Shown here piece by piece: positions 10,003 through 20,640 of a stretch of DNA of 64,000 bases (position 1 is the stretch's first letter; each line of letters begins with the position of its first letter). Position numbers and translations under genes: made by a program. The notes under the pieces are model-generated. The model was given only the letters and a program-made list of their open reading frames with translations, searched no databases and was not told the DNA's origin. Source of the stretch: Lucinisca nassula (lineage: Eukaryota; Mollusca; Bivalvia; Lucinida; Lucinidae); the NCBI GenBank assembly GCA_963580285.1, contig OY757015.1, positions 147,930,082-147,994,081 of the forward strand. Direction: 5' to 3'.

Positions 10003-10385
10003 CCAAATGAAGTTGAAAAGGGCCACAGCACCCATGATAACCGTTCGAGTTTACCCGAAATCGAACTTGACCTACATATATATTAAATTACTATAGAACT
10101 GTGTATAAAATATGAATCCATGATCTACAAACCATTTTTTTTTTCAAAAGTATTGAACGGAAATCATTTTCGAGTAAAGATACAGTTGAAAAAGGGTCAT
10201 AATAATTGGCGAATTTTACCTAATTCGAACTTATTAGACACTTGAAGTCCAGCACATCGGGGTACCCGCAATGCATTAAGTGCGTCAGTCACGATGGGCG
10301 CAACAGATAAGCGAATCGAGAAGAATAAAATGATTCATGAAAATGTGTTGGAACTCTACCTCAAACTGTTAGCTCACTACTTTCA

Positions 10386-10665
10386 CATTACGAAAACACA
10401 CCTATCCAAATATATTGGACAAATTTTACCCACAAAAAAAGTGTTTTTTTTTTGTTTTTTTTTTCAGTAAAAAAATCCTGATATTTTTCATATTTCTGCC
10501 GCTAGGCGGTTCTAACGAGTACACAAACAATCTATGTTTTAGATTGCGGGTAATCGTTGGGACCGCCTCGTGGCCTCGTTGAGGCGGTTCTAACGAGTAC
10601 ACACAATCTATGTTTTTTTAGCAGAAATAACAAAAATAAGGCTTTCCCCTGCAAACCCAAGTTAA
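10386..10665. mobile_element. PAL-A element, rearranged core
   Basis: Starts CATTACGAAAACACACC. The core palindrome is duplicated (two AGGCGGTTCTAACGAGTACAC arms). The far end is lost after the CCCCTGCAAACCC segment. Confidence 0.7.
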
Positions 10666-10959
10666 GATTTTAAAAATGAACGAGAAACAACTTCAAGCTC
10701 CTGTGCGCAGCGATCGCGGCGGATGCCGACAAGAATCAGCGGATGCACATAGGTCAGCTAAAAAGTAGATCCTTACGTTAGTTCATTTCCAGTAGAGTCC
10801 CAGTACCATTGCCCTTCTTGTCCTTCATCAGTGCCACCCAACCAGCTACGGTATGGTACGATCCCCACGACAAAGTTAAATTCTCCTTCGTTCTCCACAT
10901 CTGCTAGATGGCCACCTGTGACGAAATAGACAACTAATTTGTCAATTATAAACGGGCCG

Positions 10960-11194
10960 CGTCAAGCGATTGTGGTACTATAGGCGATAAGCCTATGCGA
11001 GCAGCGAAGATTCAGGCGAGCCTGCGCATCCGCGCAGTCTCGCCAGATCCTTCCCTGCTCGTTCATACAAACAGTGAATCAAAAGGAACTTTCAGACAGA
11101 AAACCAGATCTCTGGCCCCTCTGAATGGCTGGGCATGCGCAGTTGAAATTTGCCAAGACGGAATGCTCGAAGACACAAATTCGCTTGACGGGGC
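10960..11194 (+). mobile_element. TIR element, CCCCGTCAAGCGA ends (copy 2)
   Basis: Runs from GCGTCAAGCGATTGTG to CAAATTCGCTTGACGGGG, with an interior closely matching the reverse complement of 9772-10002. Confidence 0.7.
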
Positions 11195-11261
11195 TCAAGC
11201 AATATTTACCTACAGTATGATTGTAACATTCCTGACCGCAGAAGTGACGTAATCCATTAGA

Positions 11262-11480
11262 AATGTTTTTTGTTCTCTGTGGCCCTCTCAAGCTTATTCC
11301 ACTTATTTTGAGCCAATCGTTGGTCAAATGTGAGCGAAAACCAGATACCCCAAAAAATATCTGACCCGCCATTGAAGAACTTGGCTTTTCACTCAAGACA
11401 CGGGCGAGGCTCGAACCACAGCGATGAGAGATATAATTATTCAGAGTGGGTGCTCCTAACAATTAGGCCATGGAGGTCCA
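11262..11480 (-). mobile_element. tRNA-derived SINE (S2 type)
   Basis: Minus-strand head GGACCTCCATGGCCTAATTG with B box GGTTCGAGCCT, body with ACTTGG and GTATCTGGTTTTCGCTCACA, and a T-rich left edge (reversed A tail). Same family as 36476-36721 but more diverged. Confidence 0.65.
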
Positions 11481-11586
11481 TCACTCATTAATGTGCAGTG
11501 AAAGGTTGTTAACCCTTTTTGCACCAAATGGAATCTTCCTCCTTATATAAGGCAGGAGTCCATTTCGAAATTTAGGGGTGACAGAT

Positions 11587-11968
11587 TATAAGAATCTTAA
11601 ATGGGTGTGAGGGGTGGATGGAAAAATCCGTCCCGAGGGACACTGTCCGGCATCACGAGGCTTCACCCCTCACACTCATATTGGATTCTTTTTCTTGCAT
11701 ACTTTCCATTTCTTAGCGCGGATTTTTAATGCTGCAGTCACTTCGGTTACCAACGTCCGCCATATTGTGTTGACACTGCACGAATGTTTAATGACGTCAC
11801 GTAACGTGCTGTGACGACAACCTTAACGACGACGCATACGAGGTCGTAATCAACCAATGCATTTATCAAACACGCGATTATATTCGATTTAGGGTCGGAA
11901 CACCAGGGTCAGAACATAAATTTCTATCCTAGGATAAAATCATGAATTTCCTTGTCCGGTGTGCAAGA
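11587..11968. repeat. ~380-bp dispersed element with GTGTGAGGGGTGGATGG hairpin (copy 1)
   Basis: Begins TTATAAGAATC, has an inverted GGTGTGAGGGGTG/CACCCCTCACAC pair, then AGCGCGGATTTTTAATGC and TGACGTCACGTAACGTGCT, and ends ATTTCCTTGTCCGGTGTGCAAGAA. It is collinear with 18367-18775; a fragment of its end is at 2592. Confidence 0.7.
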
Positions 11969-12012
11969 ATGTGTAATCTGTAAAATTTGTTCGGAAAATA
12001 ACTGATCTTTTT

Positions 12013-12080
12013 GCAAATAGTGTAGGTCCTGAACAGACGCCGCGTTCTGTGGAGTCTGATCCTGGCCTGCAGTGTTTTCC
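12013..12080. repeat. Hairpin of the CAAACAGTGTAGACC family, decayed
   Basis: GCAAATAGTGTAGGTCCTGA mirrors TCCTGGCCTGCAGTGTTTTC around GACGCCGCGTTCTGTGGAGTC. Confidence 0.6.
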
Positions 12081-12229
12081 AGGGTACCCGTTTTGGGGAT
12101 TCCGGTACAAAATCAGTTAACACCCCCAATCACTAGTAACTCACAAATATGCAGCTTTACAGCTCCAAATAAGAAACGTTGAGGGTTGATTATGACACAC
12201 ATATATATACAGATCATAGAAAAGTAACC

Positions 12230-12450
12230 TTATCATTCCCATTATGTATCTTGACCAACTCAACTGATCATGAAATTTATAACGCCCAAAATATTAAAAT
12301 ACAAATGTAAACGGCAAGACTCCTGATCAGATCAGCACAGAATGCTATTTGTCCTGCTCATAATTTTTTAAAATGCCATTTTAACTTTATGAACAGGACA
12401 AACTTCATGTTCACGTGAGTTGAGCATGAAAAAAGATTTTATAACCTCTG
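12230..12450. repeat. TCAACTCA-GAGCATGAAA foldback repeat (copy 1)
   Basis: Half-decayed copy of the inverted structure at 29028-29265: GACCAACTCAACTGATCATGAAA at the left and GAGTTGAGCATGAAAAAAG-TTTATAACCTC at the right. Confidence 0.55.
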
Positions 12451-12508
12451 ACCCTGACCTAGTGCTATGACGTCAGGTGCCCAAATTGCCTCTTTTCTCT
12501 GTTCCAAA

Positions 12509-12704
12509 CATTACGAAAACACGCCTATACATATGCATTGTAAACTTTACCGCCGAAAAAACGAAACTTTTACGGTGAAAAATTGTGAACTTTTTCTTAT
12601 TTCTGCTCTAAAATATAGATTGTGGGTACTTGTTAGAACGGCCTCGTTTAGTGTATAAAAGTGGGGTTCAAGGGGTCAAAATAATATAGGCATGTTTTCG
12701 TGAT
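12509..12704. mobile_element. PAL-A element with deleted core
   Basis: CATTACGAAAACACGCCTAT to GGCATGTTTTCGTGATG. One core arm is present (GTGGGTACTTGTTAGAACGG) and the other has been lost, so the palindrome is gone. Confidence 0.75.
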
Positions 12705-12741
12705 GGCTGTTCGAGCCAGTCAACCCACATATGACAATGTA

Positions 12742-13041
12742 CCGCCCCCGCCCATAGGGGCTTGAAGAAATATATGGGCTGCATGATGCTTCCACGCAGA
12801 GCTGAATCTGGCCCGCACACTAGTACTGGTAAACCGCTTAGAGGATCTAAGCCTGTCCAGGAACCGCGGTGCGAGGCGGACCGTCCATGCTAATAAACCC
12901 TATTGGTTTCATTGGGCGACAGGGCTTGAGATGTCATTTCATCTCAATGTCGGGTAAAAGTCCCACAAAATTGGAAGCAACGTCTCCAAAATGACCTTTA
13001 CAGTGTTGACGGGGACGTTAAACCTCAAATCAAACAAACAA
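12742..13041 (+). mobile_element. Full-length S1 element with 13-bp TSD
   Basis: 300 bp from CCGCCCCCGCCCATAGGGGC to the CAAATCAAACAAACAA tail, flanked by the perfect duplication ATATGACAATGTA (12729-12741, 13042-13054). This copy best defines the S1 5' end. Confidence 0.88.
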
Positions 13042-13154
13042 ATATGACAATGTAATCTCCGACCTATTGAGTTTGGAGTGGCCCATTTCCAATTATAGGA
13101 GTGCCAGGTTTGCCTTGTTAGCAGTAATAAGTTTGAAAAAAAAATGTACTTTTA

Positions 13155-13220
13155 GCAAACAGTGTAGACTCAGATCAGACGCCGCGTTTTAGCGGCGTCT
13201 GTTCTGGATCTGCACTGTTA
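13155..13220. repeat. Hairpin of the CAAACAGTGTAGACC family
   Basis: GCAAACAGTGTAGACTCAGA mirrors TCTGGATCTGCACTGTTAAC around GACGCCGCGTTTTAGCGGCGTC. Confidence 0.75.
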
Positions 13221-13324
13221 ACCAATGTCTCAACAAGGGCCACTTGGCATAAAATGTAATTTCCTATTTAGACTTTTACCGTATATACAGACCTTATCAA
13301 TTGTAAATACAAAACAGCACGGAA

Positions 13325-13520
13325 GGCAATGATCAGGAATCGATACAAAAAGCCCCCATCTCCACTCCAAGACATCAAAAAAAAAAAAAAAAAACAATAA
13401 CAACAAAAACATGAACATTGAATAACCTCACTACAATGAGAACGCCACAAGCGGAAAGCCGAAATGACCCTTACTTAGTCACAAAAAGGCCAAACGGCTA
13501 TCCACAATAAAACGCACAGA
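13325..13520 (-). repeat. Degenerate R3 retroelement fragment
   Basis: Contains GGCAATGATCAGGAATCGAT, CAAGCGGAAAGCC and GGCCAAACGGCTATCCACAA, all shared with R3 copies at 15115 and 60190. An A18 tract interrupts it. Confidence 0.6.
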
Positions 13521-13589
13521 CGCTAGAAGCCTCCGTAGGTTGGACGTAAAAATCAAACACTAACATGCAAAGACTAGTGAGTGAGTGTC

Positions 13590-13748
13590 CGAGTGTTACG
13601 TCCTACCAACAGCTATGGTCATACGGAGACGGGACCTCGGTTTAAAGACTCATGCGAAAGTCTGGAGAAGCCTAGGATCGATCCTGCGATCCCTGGTTTA
13701 CAATGCGAGTAGGGTAACCACTACATTACGGAGGTTTCACATGCATAC
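13590..13748 (-). mobile_element. tRNA-derived SINE remnant
   Basis: Minus-strand head near 13650-13745: GAAACCTCCGTAATGTAGTG (A-box-like) with GGATCGATCCTAGG (B-box-like), followed by a diverged body. No TSD seen. Confidence 0.5.
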
Positions 13749-13794
13749 GAACTGTAATTATAATGAGCCACGATAGAAGAACCTTGGAACGGCC

Positions 13795-14074
13795 CATCAC
13801 GTAAACACGCCTATCTAATTTTGAACCCCTTGAACCCCACTTTTATATAGTAAACCTGGGGTTTACAGGGGTAAACCTTATTTTTCTTATTTCTGCTCTA
13901 AAATACAAATTGTGGGTACTCGTTAGAACCGCCTCGATGAGGCGGTTCTAACGAATACCCACAATCTATATTTTGGGCTGAAATAAGAAAAATATCACAA
14001 TTTTTCATGTTAAAATTTTCATTTTTTTCAGCGATGAAGTTTACAATGTATTGTATAGGCGTGTTTTTGTAATG
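13795..14074. mobile_element. PAL-A element, complete
   Basis: CATCACGTAAACACGCCTAT to GGCGTGTTTTTGTAATG. The core palindrome is GTGGGTACTCGTTAGAACCG-CCTCGATGAGG with its mirror; arms extend ~45 bp to TTATTTCTGCTC/GGGCTGAAATAA. Two CCCCACTTTTATATAG/CTGGGGTTTAC segments flank the core on one side. Confidence 0.85.
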
Positions 14075-14126
14075 AGTAAAACAGATTACGTGGCCACAAT
14101 CCTCACCCTAGGTTTTGTCGTGGTTT

Positions 14127-14406
14127 CATTACGATAACACACCCGGACGGCATAGTGCATTTTTTCACATCTCCAAAATGGCTACTTTTCTGATGAAGAT
14201 CGGTGATATTATTCTTATAAATGCTACAAACATAGGTTGTGGGTGCTCGTTAGAACCGCCTCACTGAGGCGGTTCTAACGAGTACCCACAACCTATGTCT
14301 TGGAGTAAAAATAAGAAAAATAAAGTTTACCCCCTTAAACCCCAGTTTTCTCTATATAAAGTGGGGTTTAGGGGGGTGTTCATTTCACGGACTTGTTCAC
14401 GTGATG
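14127..14406. mobile_element. PAL-B element, complete
   Basis: CATTACGATAACACACCCGG then CATAGTGCATTTTTTCACAT, the shared palindromic core, and the end GGACTTGTTCACGTGATG. Only 52 bp from the preceding PAL-A copy. Confidence 0.85.
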
Positions 14407-14831
14407 AGTGAAATATTTTTTTTCAGTCCGCATGTAGGATTTCACGTTTTTTTTATTTTTATTTTATTTTATTTTTTTTTTTTATTTTATTTTTCTTTTC
14501 ACTATAGAGGGCCAGATGAATACGGGCTAGATAAATCAATATAATTTGAGTTACTTTTGTCAACAATAACTAAACGACTGTGGCAATCTACGCCTGGGCA
14601 CTTTGTTACGATGATAACTTATATTGTCAAAGAGACAATGGGCTTTCTCAGACTATTTGTGTATCTTTTCTGTCATTCCACTTCTTTCTTTCAGTATAGA
14701 CCAACGTTATTTTTTTTGTCAAAGGTGCCACAGGAACTATAAAAGCTAGATGCCTACTTTGGCCGCAGCAACGGTCCTTTAGTGGGGCTCTACTTAGATT
14801 TTTCAATCCGCTATGGTTTGTTGTAACACAT

Positions 14832-14970
14832 CCCAGCAGGCACACGTCGCGAGGTGAACGTGAAATCAACGTCGGTGACGTTGCACCGACGTAGATGTAA
14901 CGTTGCATAAACGTTATGACGTTGCACCGACGTTAATATGACGTCACAATTACGCCATGTGCCTGCTGGG
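14832..14970. mobile_element. Short MITE, CCCAGCAGGCACA ends
   Basis: 13-bp perfect terminal inverted repeats CCCAGCAGGCACA / TGTGCCTGCTGGG. The interior is made of ACGTTGCACCGACGT-type words. No ORF. I recall similar CCCAGCAGGCA elements in many animal genomes. Confidence 0.8.
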
Positions 14971-15114
14971 ATGGCTGTCAGAAGGCAGAGCTCACCAGAG
15001 CTCTGGAGAGCGTTTGCACCCATATGCGCCCATTGGCCTCTTATTTGTTAAGTAATGCAAGCGTAGGGTTGATATTGGAAAGGTACCCAACGTGTATCAC
15101 ATAACTGACTGTAT

Positions 15115-16165
15115 CACTATAAAATAGAAGTAGAGGCAATGATCAGGAATCGATACAATTAACCCACAGCTCCCATCAGAGACACCAAAGGGAAAGAAAC
15201 ACAAACAAGAAGCAACAGACCCCGACGAAAACACCAACAGCGGAAAGCCAAAAGGACAGTTACTTTCCCACAAAATGGCCAAAAGGCTATCCAAAATAAA
15301 ATAATATAAGCGACACAAACACCCAAACACAAACCATAACAAAAATAAACCGCGACAGAAGAACCGCCTTGGAACGGTCAGCGGAAACGAATTCCACTGG
15401 GGGGCTTAAAGGTGCATTATTGAGCTACCGGGTCTCAAAATTTTTTTTCTGGTTTTTATCTTCAATGCATACTCCTTTGTCATGTGTACACTTTTGGAGC
15501 CAAATAAAGCTTCAGAACTTTGTGAAAATGGTCGTTTTCATTCGTGTTTACCCTTAGCTCTGAACATGTGTTCAGAATTTCTGTTTTAAAAATAAATCTG
15601 TCACTTTACACATACATGGCGACAGTATCATCTCTGAGTGTCGTTACTTATGGCATGGTATTCAGCGTCATATGTCTTCCGATTCAGGCATGGCCTAAGC
15701 AAACAAGGCCAAAAATGAATGTCGCACAACGTCATATATGGGGATTCTATTTTTGTCATGAACTAAAAATAGATCCAACTAGTGTGCGAAACCTAGTTAG
15801 GGAATCCCTCTCAAACTCGTTTACCTGTCATCATAATTGTTCGCATTTTTGCATAAAATGTATTCATTTGTATTGTTTTAATGAAAAATACCGGCTATAT
15901 GTATTTTATTTTTGGAAGCATTTTTTCCAGATAGCTCAATAATACACCTTTAAATCGATTTTACGTGGCCACAATCCTCGCCATTACTTCCGTCGCGATT
16001 AAGACAAATAATTTGATCAGTCAGCATGAAGGCCTCCTAACTCATCAGTGCAACATCTCCCTGAACAAAAATAAATCAAACAACCACAGAGATGAAACAA
16101 CGATGAGGACTCGACAGCAAGAAACAACAGAAATGCTGGAGCAAAAGAAAATCAACAGTTAGACT
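15115..16165 (-). mobile_element. R3 retroelement 3' end, interrupted by a TTAA element
   Basis: 15115-15409 and 15950-16165 together match the R3 copies at 60190-60690 and (reversed) 57270-57795: AAAATAGAAGTAGAGGCAAT, CAACAGCGGAAAGCC, GAAGAACCGCC-TGGAACGGTC, then AATCGATTTTACGTGGCC and CAGCATGAAGGCCTCC. No intact ORF. The split point is exactly a TTAA. Confidence 0.8.
15410..15949. mobile_element. 540-bp TTAA-flanked TIR element (nested)
   Basis: Ends AGGTGCATTATTGAGCTA and TAGCTCAATAATACACCT are 18-bp inverted repeats with one mismatch. TTAA flanks both sides (15406-15409, 15950-15953). The uninterrupted R3 copy at ~60500 reads GCTTAAATCGATT, the expected empty site with a single TTAA. The TTAA duplication points to a piggyBac-type transposase. 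The 132-codon frame inside (15544-15942) has no recognisable domain. Confidence 0.85.
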
Positions 16166-16174
16166 CAACAACCG

Positions 16175-16740
16175 ACCATCAGTTAGTAACACTGTAAATG
16201 ATCTTTGCATCGCACCAACAGTTAGACATGGTAGTACTTATCAATGTACATATATCGTTTCAAATTTGCTGGTCATAGAGGAAATCTTACATGCGACGCT
16301 TTGGCGAGTATTTTATCATTTTTCCTCAACGAGTTTAATAAAGTTAATAATACATGAGCACGAATGCAAGATTCAATTTAACGTATGGCATTATAAACGC
16401 ATTTTATTCACGATTTTAAAGAAAAATGTCAGAATTCCAACATTAATAAACGCGACGCTTTATAGACGTTCTTCGTGTAACGTTTCGGGGCGTATCTTAA
16501 CTAATTTGCATATCTAATCCACTACTGGATTACCGAATTTATTACATGGCATTTTTACATTCTCAGATGCGACGCGATATGATATTTCAGTGAAGTGAGT
16601 AACTGAATCTGACAAAGTTTATATCGAAACATTCAAGTATTACGTAAAAACGCATCTTATTTGGACAGAAAGTATTTGATTTGAGAGCTGAATCTTCTAG
16701 GGTGCTTCACTTGTAAAATCAAATGTGAAAAATCACTAAA
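16175..16740. other. No supportable gene
   Basis: AT-rich. 16270-16330 weakly resembles the CTCAACG/ATTTTATC foldback at 24950-25025. Confidence 0.5.
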
Positions 16741-16743
16741 CTG

Positions 16744-17900
16744 TTGTCGTCAAAAAACGAAGCAACAAGACAAGGCATCGACTGTTATCGCCGAAAAAGC
16801 GGCATCAAGGCAAAACATCGACTGTTATCGCCTAAAAATAGAGACAACAGGACAAAACATCCAATGTTATCGCCGATAAACGCGACAACAAGACAAAGCA
16901 TCGACTGTCATAGCCGACAAAAGGAAAGCAAGAAGACAAAGCATCGATTGTTATCGCCACAAACGCGGCAACACAAAGCATCAACTGTTATCGCCGAAAA
17001 ATGCGGCTACAAGAAAAAGCATCGACTGTTATTCCGGAAGGACGCGGTGGCATGACAAAGCAGCTACTGTTATCGCCAAAACGAGGCAACAAGATAAAGC
17101 ATCGACTGTTATCGCCGAAAAAACACAGCAACAAGACAAAGCATAGACTATTATCATCGAAAAACGCGGAAACAAGTCAATGTATCGGCTGTTATCGCCG
17201 ACAAACGCGACAACAAGACAATGTATCGACTGTTATCGCCGACAAACGCGGCAACAAGACAATGTATCGGCTGTTATCGCCGGAAAACGCGGCAATAAGA
17301 AAATGCATCGGCTGTTATCGCCGACAAACGCGGCAACAAGACAGTGTATCGGCTGTTATCGCCGGAAAACACGGCAACAAGAAAGTGCATCGGCTGTTAT
17401 CGCCGACAAACGCGGCAACAAGAAAATGCATCGGCTGTTATCGCCGGAAATCGCGGCAACAAGAAAATGCATCGGCTGTTATCGCCGACAAACGCGGCAA
17501 CAAGACAATGTATCGGCTGTTTAGAATCAGGATTGTTTACTGGTGACACGTCCTTGGACATTCCTTCACCAGGATTATCGCCGACAAACGCGGCAACGAG
17601 ACGAACGCCGCGAAATGTTGCAAAATGTCGCCGACTGAATGTATCGACTGAAGGATTATCGCCGAAAAAGCACAGCAACAAGACAAAGCATCAGTGAAGT
17701 TTGTTCATTTTTTCGTTCACTGAAATATCAAACTCGGCAACAAGACAATGTATCGGCTGTTCAGAATCAGAATTGTTTACTGGTGACACGTCCTTAGACA
17801 ATCCTTCACCAGGATTATCGCCGACAAACGCGGCAACAAGACAAACGCCGCGAAATGTGGCAACATGTCGCCGAAAAATGTGACAACAAAGCATCGACTG
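16744..17900 (+). repeat. 41-bp minisatellite, 20 or more units
   Basis: The unit reads TGTATCGGCTGTTATCGCCG then ACAAACGCGGCAACAAGACAA (41 bp). Units are diverged at the left (16755-17150) and near-identical at 17160-17520. At 17521-17900 units are spaced by a ~120-bp insert containing GTTTACTGGTGACACGTCCTT, which occurs twice, making a second-level repeat. Several long overlapping frames are open here only because 41 is not divisible by 3, so each frame cycles through the same 41 codons. I do not call a gene. Confidence 0.9.
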
Positions 17901-17954
17901 TGCCGTTACTGTTCAGTAAAAAAAAAAAAGTTAAATCTTCCGTTTGTAAATGCT

Positions 17955-17959
17955 GAATG

Positions 17960-17991
<32 letters not shown>

Positions 17992-18030
17992 TTTATTATT
18001 AATATTATTATTATTATTATTATTATTAGT
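17955..18030. repeat. (TTA)n microsatellite
   Basis: Interrupted run of TTA/ATT trinucleotides. Confidence 0.9.
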
Positions 18031-18366
18031 TTATGTTAATTGATTTAATCTTTTATTCTTATATTAGAGTTAATGCATATGACTTAACCCTTCAACTGCT
18101 GCATAAATTCCTTGTGCAGACGAAAATATGATATGGAAATATATTTCGTAGTTAAACAGACGATTCACATGTTAAGTCAGGCCTTATTTTCATATATACA
18201 CTTTGAAACCGCCGTCAACTCATCGTGACCAGCAGTCACTCAGTCAAGCCCCGGCCCATTTCAGAACTTTTCTTGGATGAACATAAGGAATACTTATTAA
18301 GCGTATAAGCAAGCGGTATCCAGATCCGTCAAGTAATAACATTGGGCATTTCGTTTGACATAATAT

Positions 18367-18775
18367 AAGAATTTTATATGGGTGTGAGGGGTGGATGGAA
18401 AAATCCGTCCCGTGGACCTCTGTCCGGCATCAAAAGGCTTGCCGAGTGATGCCAGACAGTGATCCCGAGGGACAGACCCATATATAGGATTCTTTTTCTT
18501 ACATACCTTCCATTTTATAGCGCGGATTTTTAATGCCGCAGTCACTCCAAGTACCGACGTCCGCCATATTGTGATGACAGTACAGGAATACAGTGACGTC
18601 ACGTAACGTGCTATGACGTCAACCATAACGACGGCGCATACGAGGTCGTAATCAAGCAGTGCATTTATCAAACACGCGATTATATTCGATTTTGGGTCGG
18701 AACACCAGGGTCAGAACATAAATTTCTATCCCAGCGTACGTAATTACGGATTGGCTTGTCTGGTGTGCAAGAAAT
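18367..18775. repeat. ~400-bp dispersed element (copy 2)
   Basis: Collinear with 11587-11968 including TGACGTCACGTAACGTGCT and GGTCGGAACACCAGGGTCAG, with an extra inverted GAGTGATGCC-GA-AGTG segment in its hairpin. A further partial hairpin copy is at 18855-18962. Confidence 0.7.
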
Positions 18776-18854
18776 AATGTTCCAATATGGGTTGGACATT
18801 TTTATTTGAAACCATACACGAGTGTTGCTCTGTGTTACGAGTAGCAAGTTTAAT

Positions 18855-18962
18855 ATTATAAGAATCTGAAATTTGTGTGAGGGATGGATCGAAACATCCG
18901 TCGAGAGGGTCACTGTCCGGCACCACGACGGTTGCCGAGTGATGCCGGAAAGTGAAACGGGG
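18855..18962. repeat. Partial copy of the GTGTGAGGG-TGGAT hairpin element
   Basis: TTATAAGAATCTGAAATTTG then GTGTGAGGGATGGATCG and GAGTGATGCCGGAAAGTGA. Confidence 0.6.
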
Positions 18963-19036
18963 AACGGCATCCTGATAACTTGCACAGGATAAACAGACTT
19001 GCACAGTCTAAGCATGGAACGCAAATGTGCTAATTA

Positions 19037-19289
19037 CATCACGAAAACACGCCTATATAATTTTGATGCCCTCGAATCCCACTTTTATATAGTAAAAATG
19101 GGGTTTACAGGGGCAAACCTTATTTTTCTTATTTCTGCTCTAAAATATAGATTGCGGGTACTCGTTAGAACCGCCTCGATTATATTTTGAGCAGAAATAA
19201 GAAAAATATCGCAATGTGTCATCTTAAGAGTTTCGTTTTTAGCCGCGGTAAAATTAACACTGCATATGTAGAGGCGAGTTTTCGTTTTA
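19037..19289. mobile_element. PAL-A element, one core arm deleted
   Basis: CATCACGAAAACACGCCTAT at the left; diverged GAGGCGAGTTTTCGTTTTAAG at the right. The core keeps GCGGGTACTCGTTAGAACCG but the mirror arm is missing. Confidence 0.7.
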
Positions 19290-19469
19290 AGACTGCGCGG
19301 ATACACCTCAGTTGCATGAAAATGAGAAAAAAATATATGACGTGCCTCGAAGAAGATTTTGTTTTCACATACATACGTTTAGGATTTTTTTTTTCGTAAT
19401 TTTTTTATCCGCGAACTGCCTTTCGATATAAAATAAAATAAAATAATAGTAAAAAAATAAAGGAAGAGT

Positions 19470-19610
19470 CTATTTGCAGTCAACTGCAAATAGCCAAAAA
19501 ACGTTAAAATGGCTATTTGCAGTCAACTGCAAATAGCCAAAAAACGTTATAATGGCTATTTGCAGTCAACTGCAGATAGCCAAAAAACGTTAAAGTGGCT
19601 ATTTGCAGTC
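19470..19610. repeat. ~43-bp palindromic satellite (array 1)
   Basis: Four units of GGCTATTTGCAGTCAACTGC + AAATAGCC separated by AAAAAACGTTAAAAT. The 28-bp core is a near-perfect palindrome around TCA. The same satellite in opposite orientation is at 23752-23982. Confidence 0.9.
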
Positions 19611-19715
19611 ATTTTATATTCCTGCCATTTACACGCGCACCCATCGAAATTCAGATCAGTCTGCGCATCCGCGCTGTCTATTCATAGTCTTCGTTGTGGG
19701 CTCTTCGCATCAGGT

Positions 19716-19920
19716 TAACAAGTCCATGAAATTATGGCTCCTCTAAACCCCACTTTATATAGAGAAAAGCGGGGTTTAAGGGGTAATTATTACCATTCCC
19801 TATTTTGGTGCAAACACATAGATTGTGGGTACACGTTAGAACCGCCTCATTGAGTCTGTTCTAACGAGCACATTCAATCTATCTTTAGACTACAAATAAG
19901 GAAAATATACATCATCTTCA
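19716..19920. mobile_element. PAL-B element, degenerate
   Basis: AACAAGTCCATGAAATTATG, AACCCCACTTTATATAGAG and a core GTGGGTACACGTTAGAACCG with a partly mutated mirror. The far end is lost. Confidence 0.65.
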
Positions 19921-20159
19921 TTCAAATAAGAGGGCCATGATGGCCCTGGATCGCTCAGCTGATCCTTATGGCAGGTAATATAAGGTGGAGTGGACGGTTT
20001 GAACAATTTTTGGCTGACAGTGGCCCAAGCAATATTTATGTGAAATAAGTTCAAAATCAATCTAGCTATTTAGGAACTTAAGTCGTTTTAATCGTTATTT
20101 TTTTTATGGATTGGAAAATAGTCAGAGTGGCACTCATGGAACATTCCTTCAAAATTGTT

Positions 20160-20640
20160 TTCTTTTTTGAGGAAGAAGTCATCGCTGACTTGTATGTCAC
20201 TATCTGGGCACCTGTCAGGACCTAGTACACCAGACGGAAATTAACGGGCTCATTCTAACTAACTAACAATAACTCATGGCGACAAGGGGGAGAGGGGGGG
20301 GGTGTGCTGTATCCATCCATTTGACAATACAGAGTTGACTTGTATGTCACTATCTGGGCACCTTGTGGACATTGCGGGTCAGGTCCTAGTGCACCAGACG
20401 GAGATGAACAGGCTCAGTTTAACTAAGGGTGGGGGTGGATCCCTTTGATGATACAGAGCTGACTTTGTATGTCACTATCTGTGTATCTTGATGACACATT
20501 GAGGGTCAGGTCCTAGTAACAGGCGCAGTGTAACAAACAATGACCCATGGTGTCGAACTTGGCGTAGGTGATGTCGAGATGATCATTCTGAGCACGGTTG
20601 ATGAGGATTGGACTCAGATTGTGGCACCTAGAGTGTTAAC
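20160..20640 (-). repeat. ~145-bp satellite, three diverged units (array 1)
   Basis: Units contain CTGACTTGTATGTCACTATC, TGGGCACCTTGTGGACATTG and GGTCAGGTCCTAGTGCACCA. The reverse complement matches the 8-unit array at 54600-55790, so one satellite family occupies two loci 34 kb apart in opposite orientations. Confidence 0.8.

Noticed and set aside
9842..10035. Short frames in the CCCCGTCAAGCGA element
   Set aside because: Both copies of the element have different, unrelated frames; explained by the MITE.
15544..15942. 132-codon gene inside the TTAA element
   Set aside because: No domain and a biased composition (F, I, Y, C, S). Length is plausible by chance in AT-rich DNA. It is not a transposase.
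16744..17700. CRISPR-like array
   Set aside because: Units are contiguous 41-bp repeats without unique spacers, and the genome is eukaryotic.
17397..17894. Minus-strand frames rich in VAAFVGDN
   Set aside because: Translation of the 41-bp minisatellite and its spacer; no independent support.
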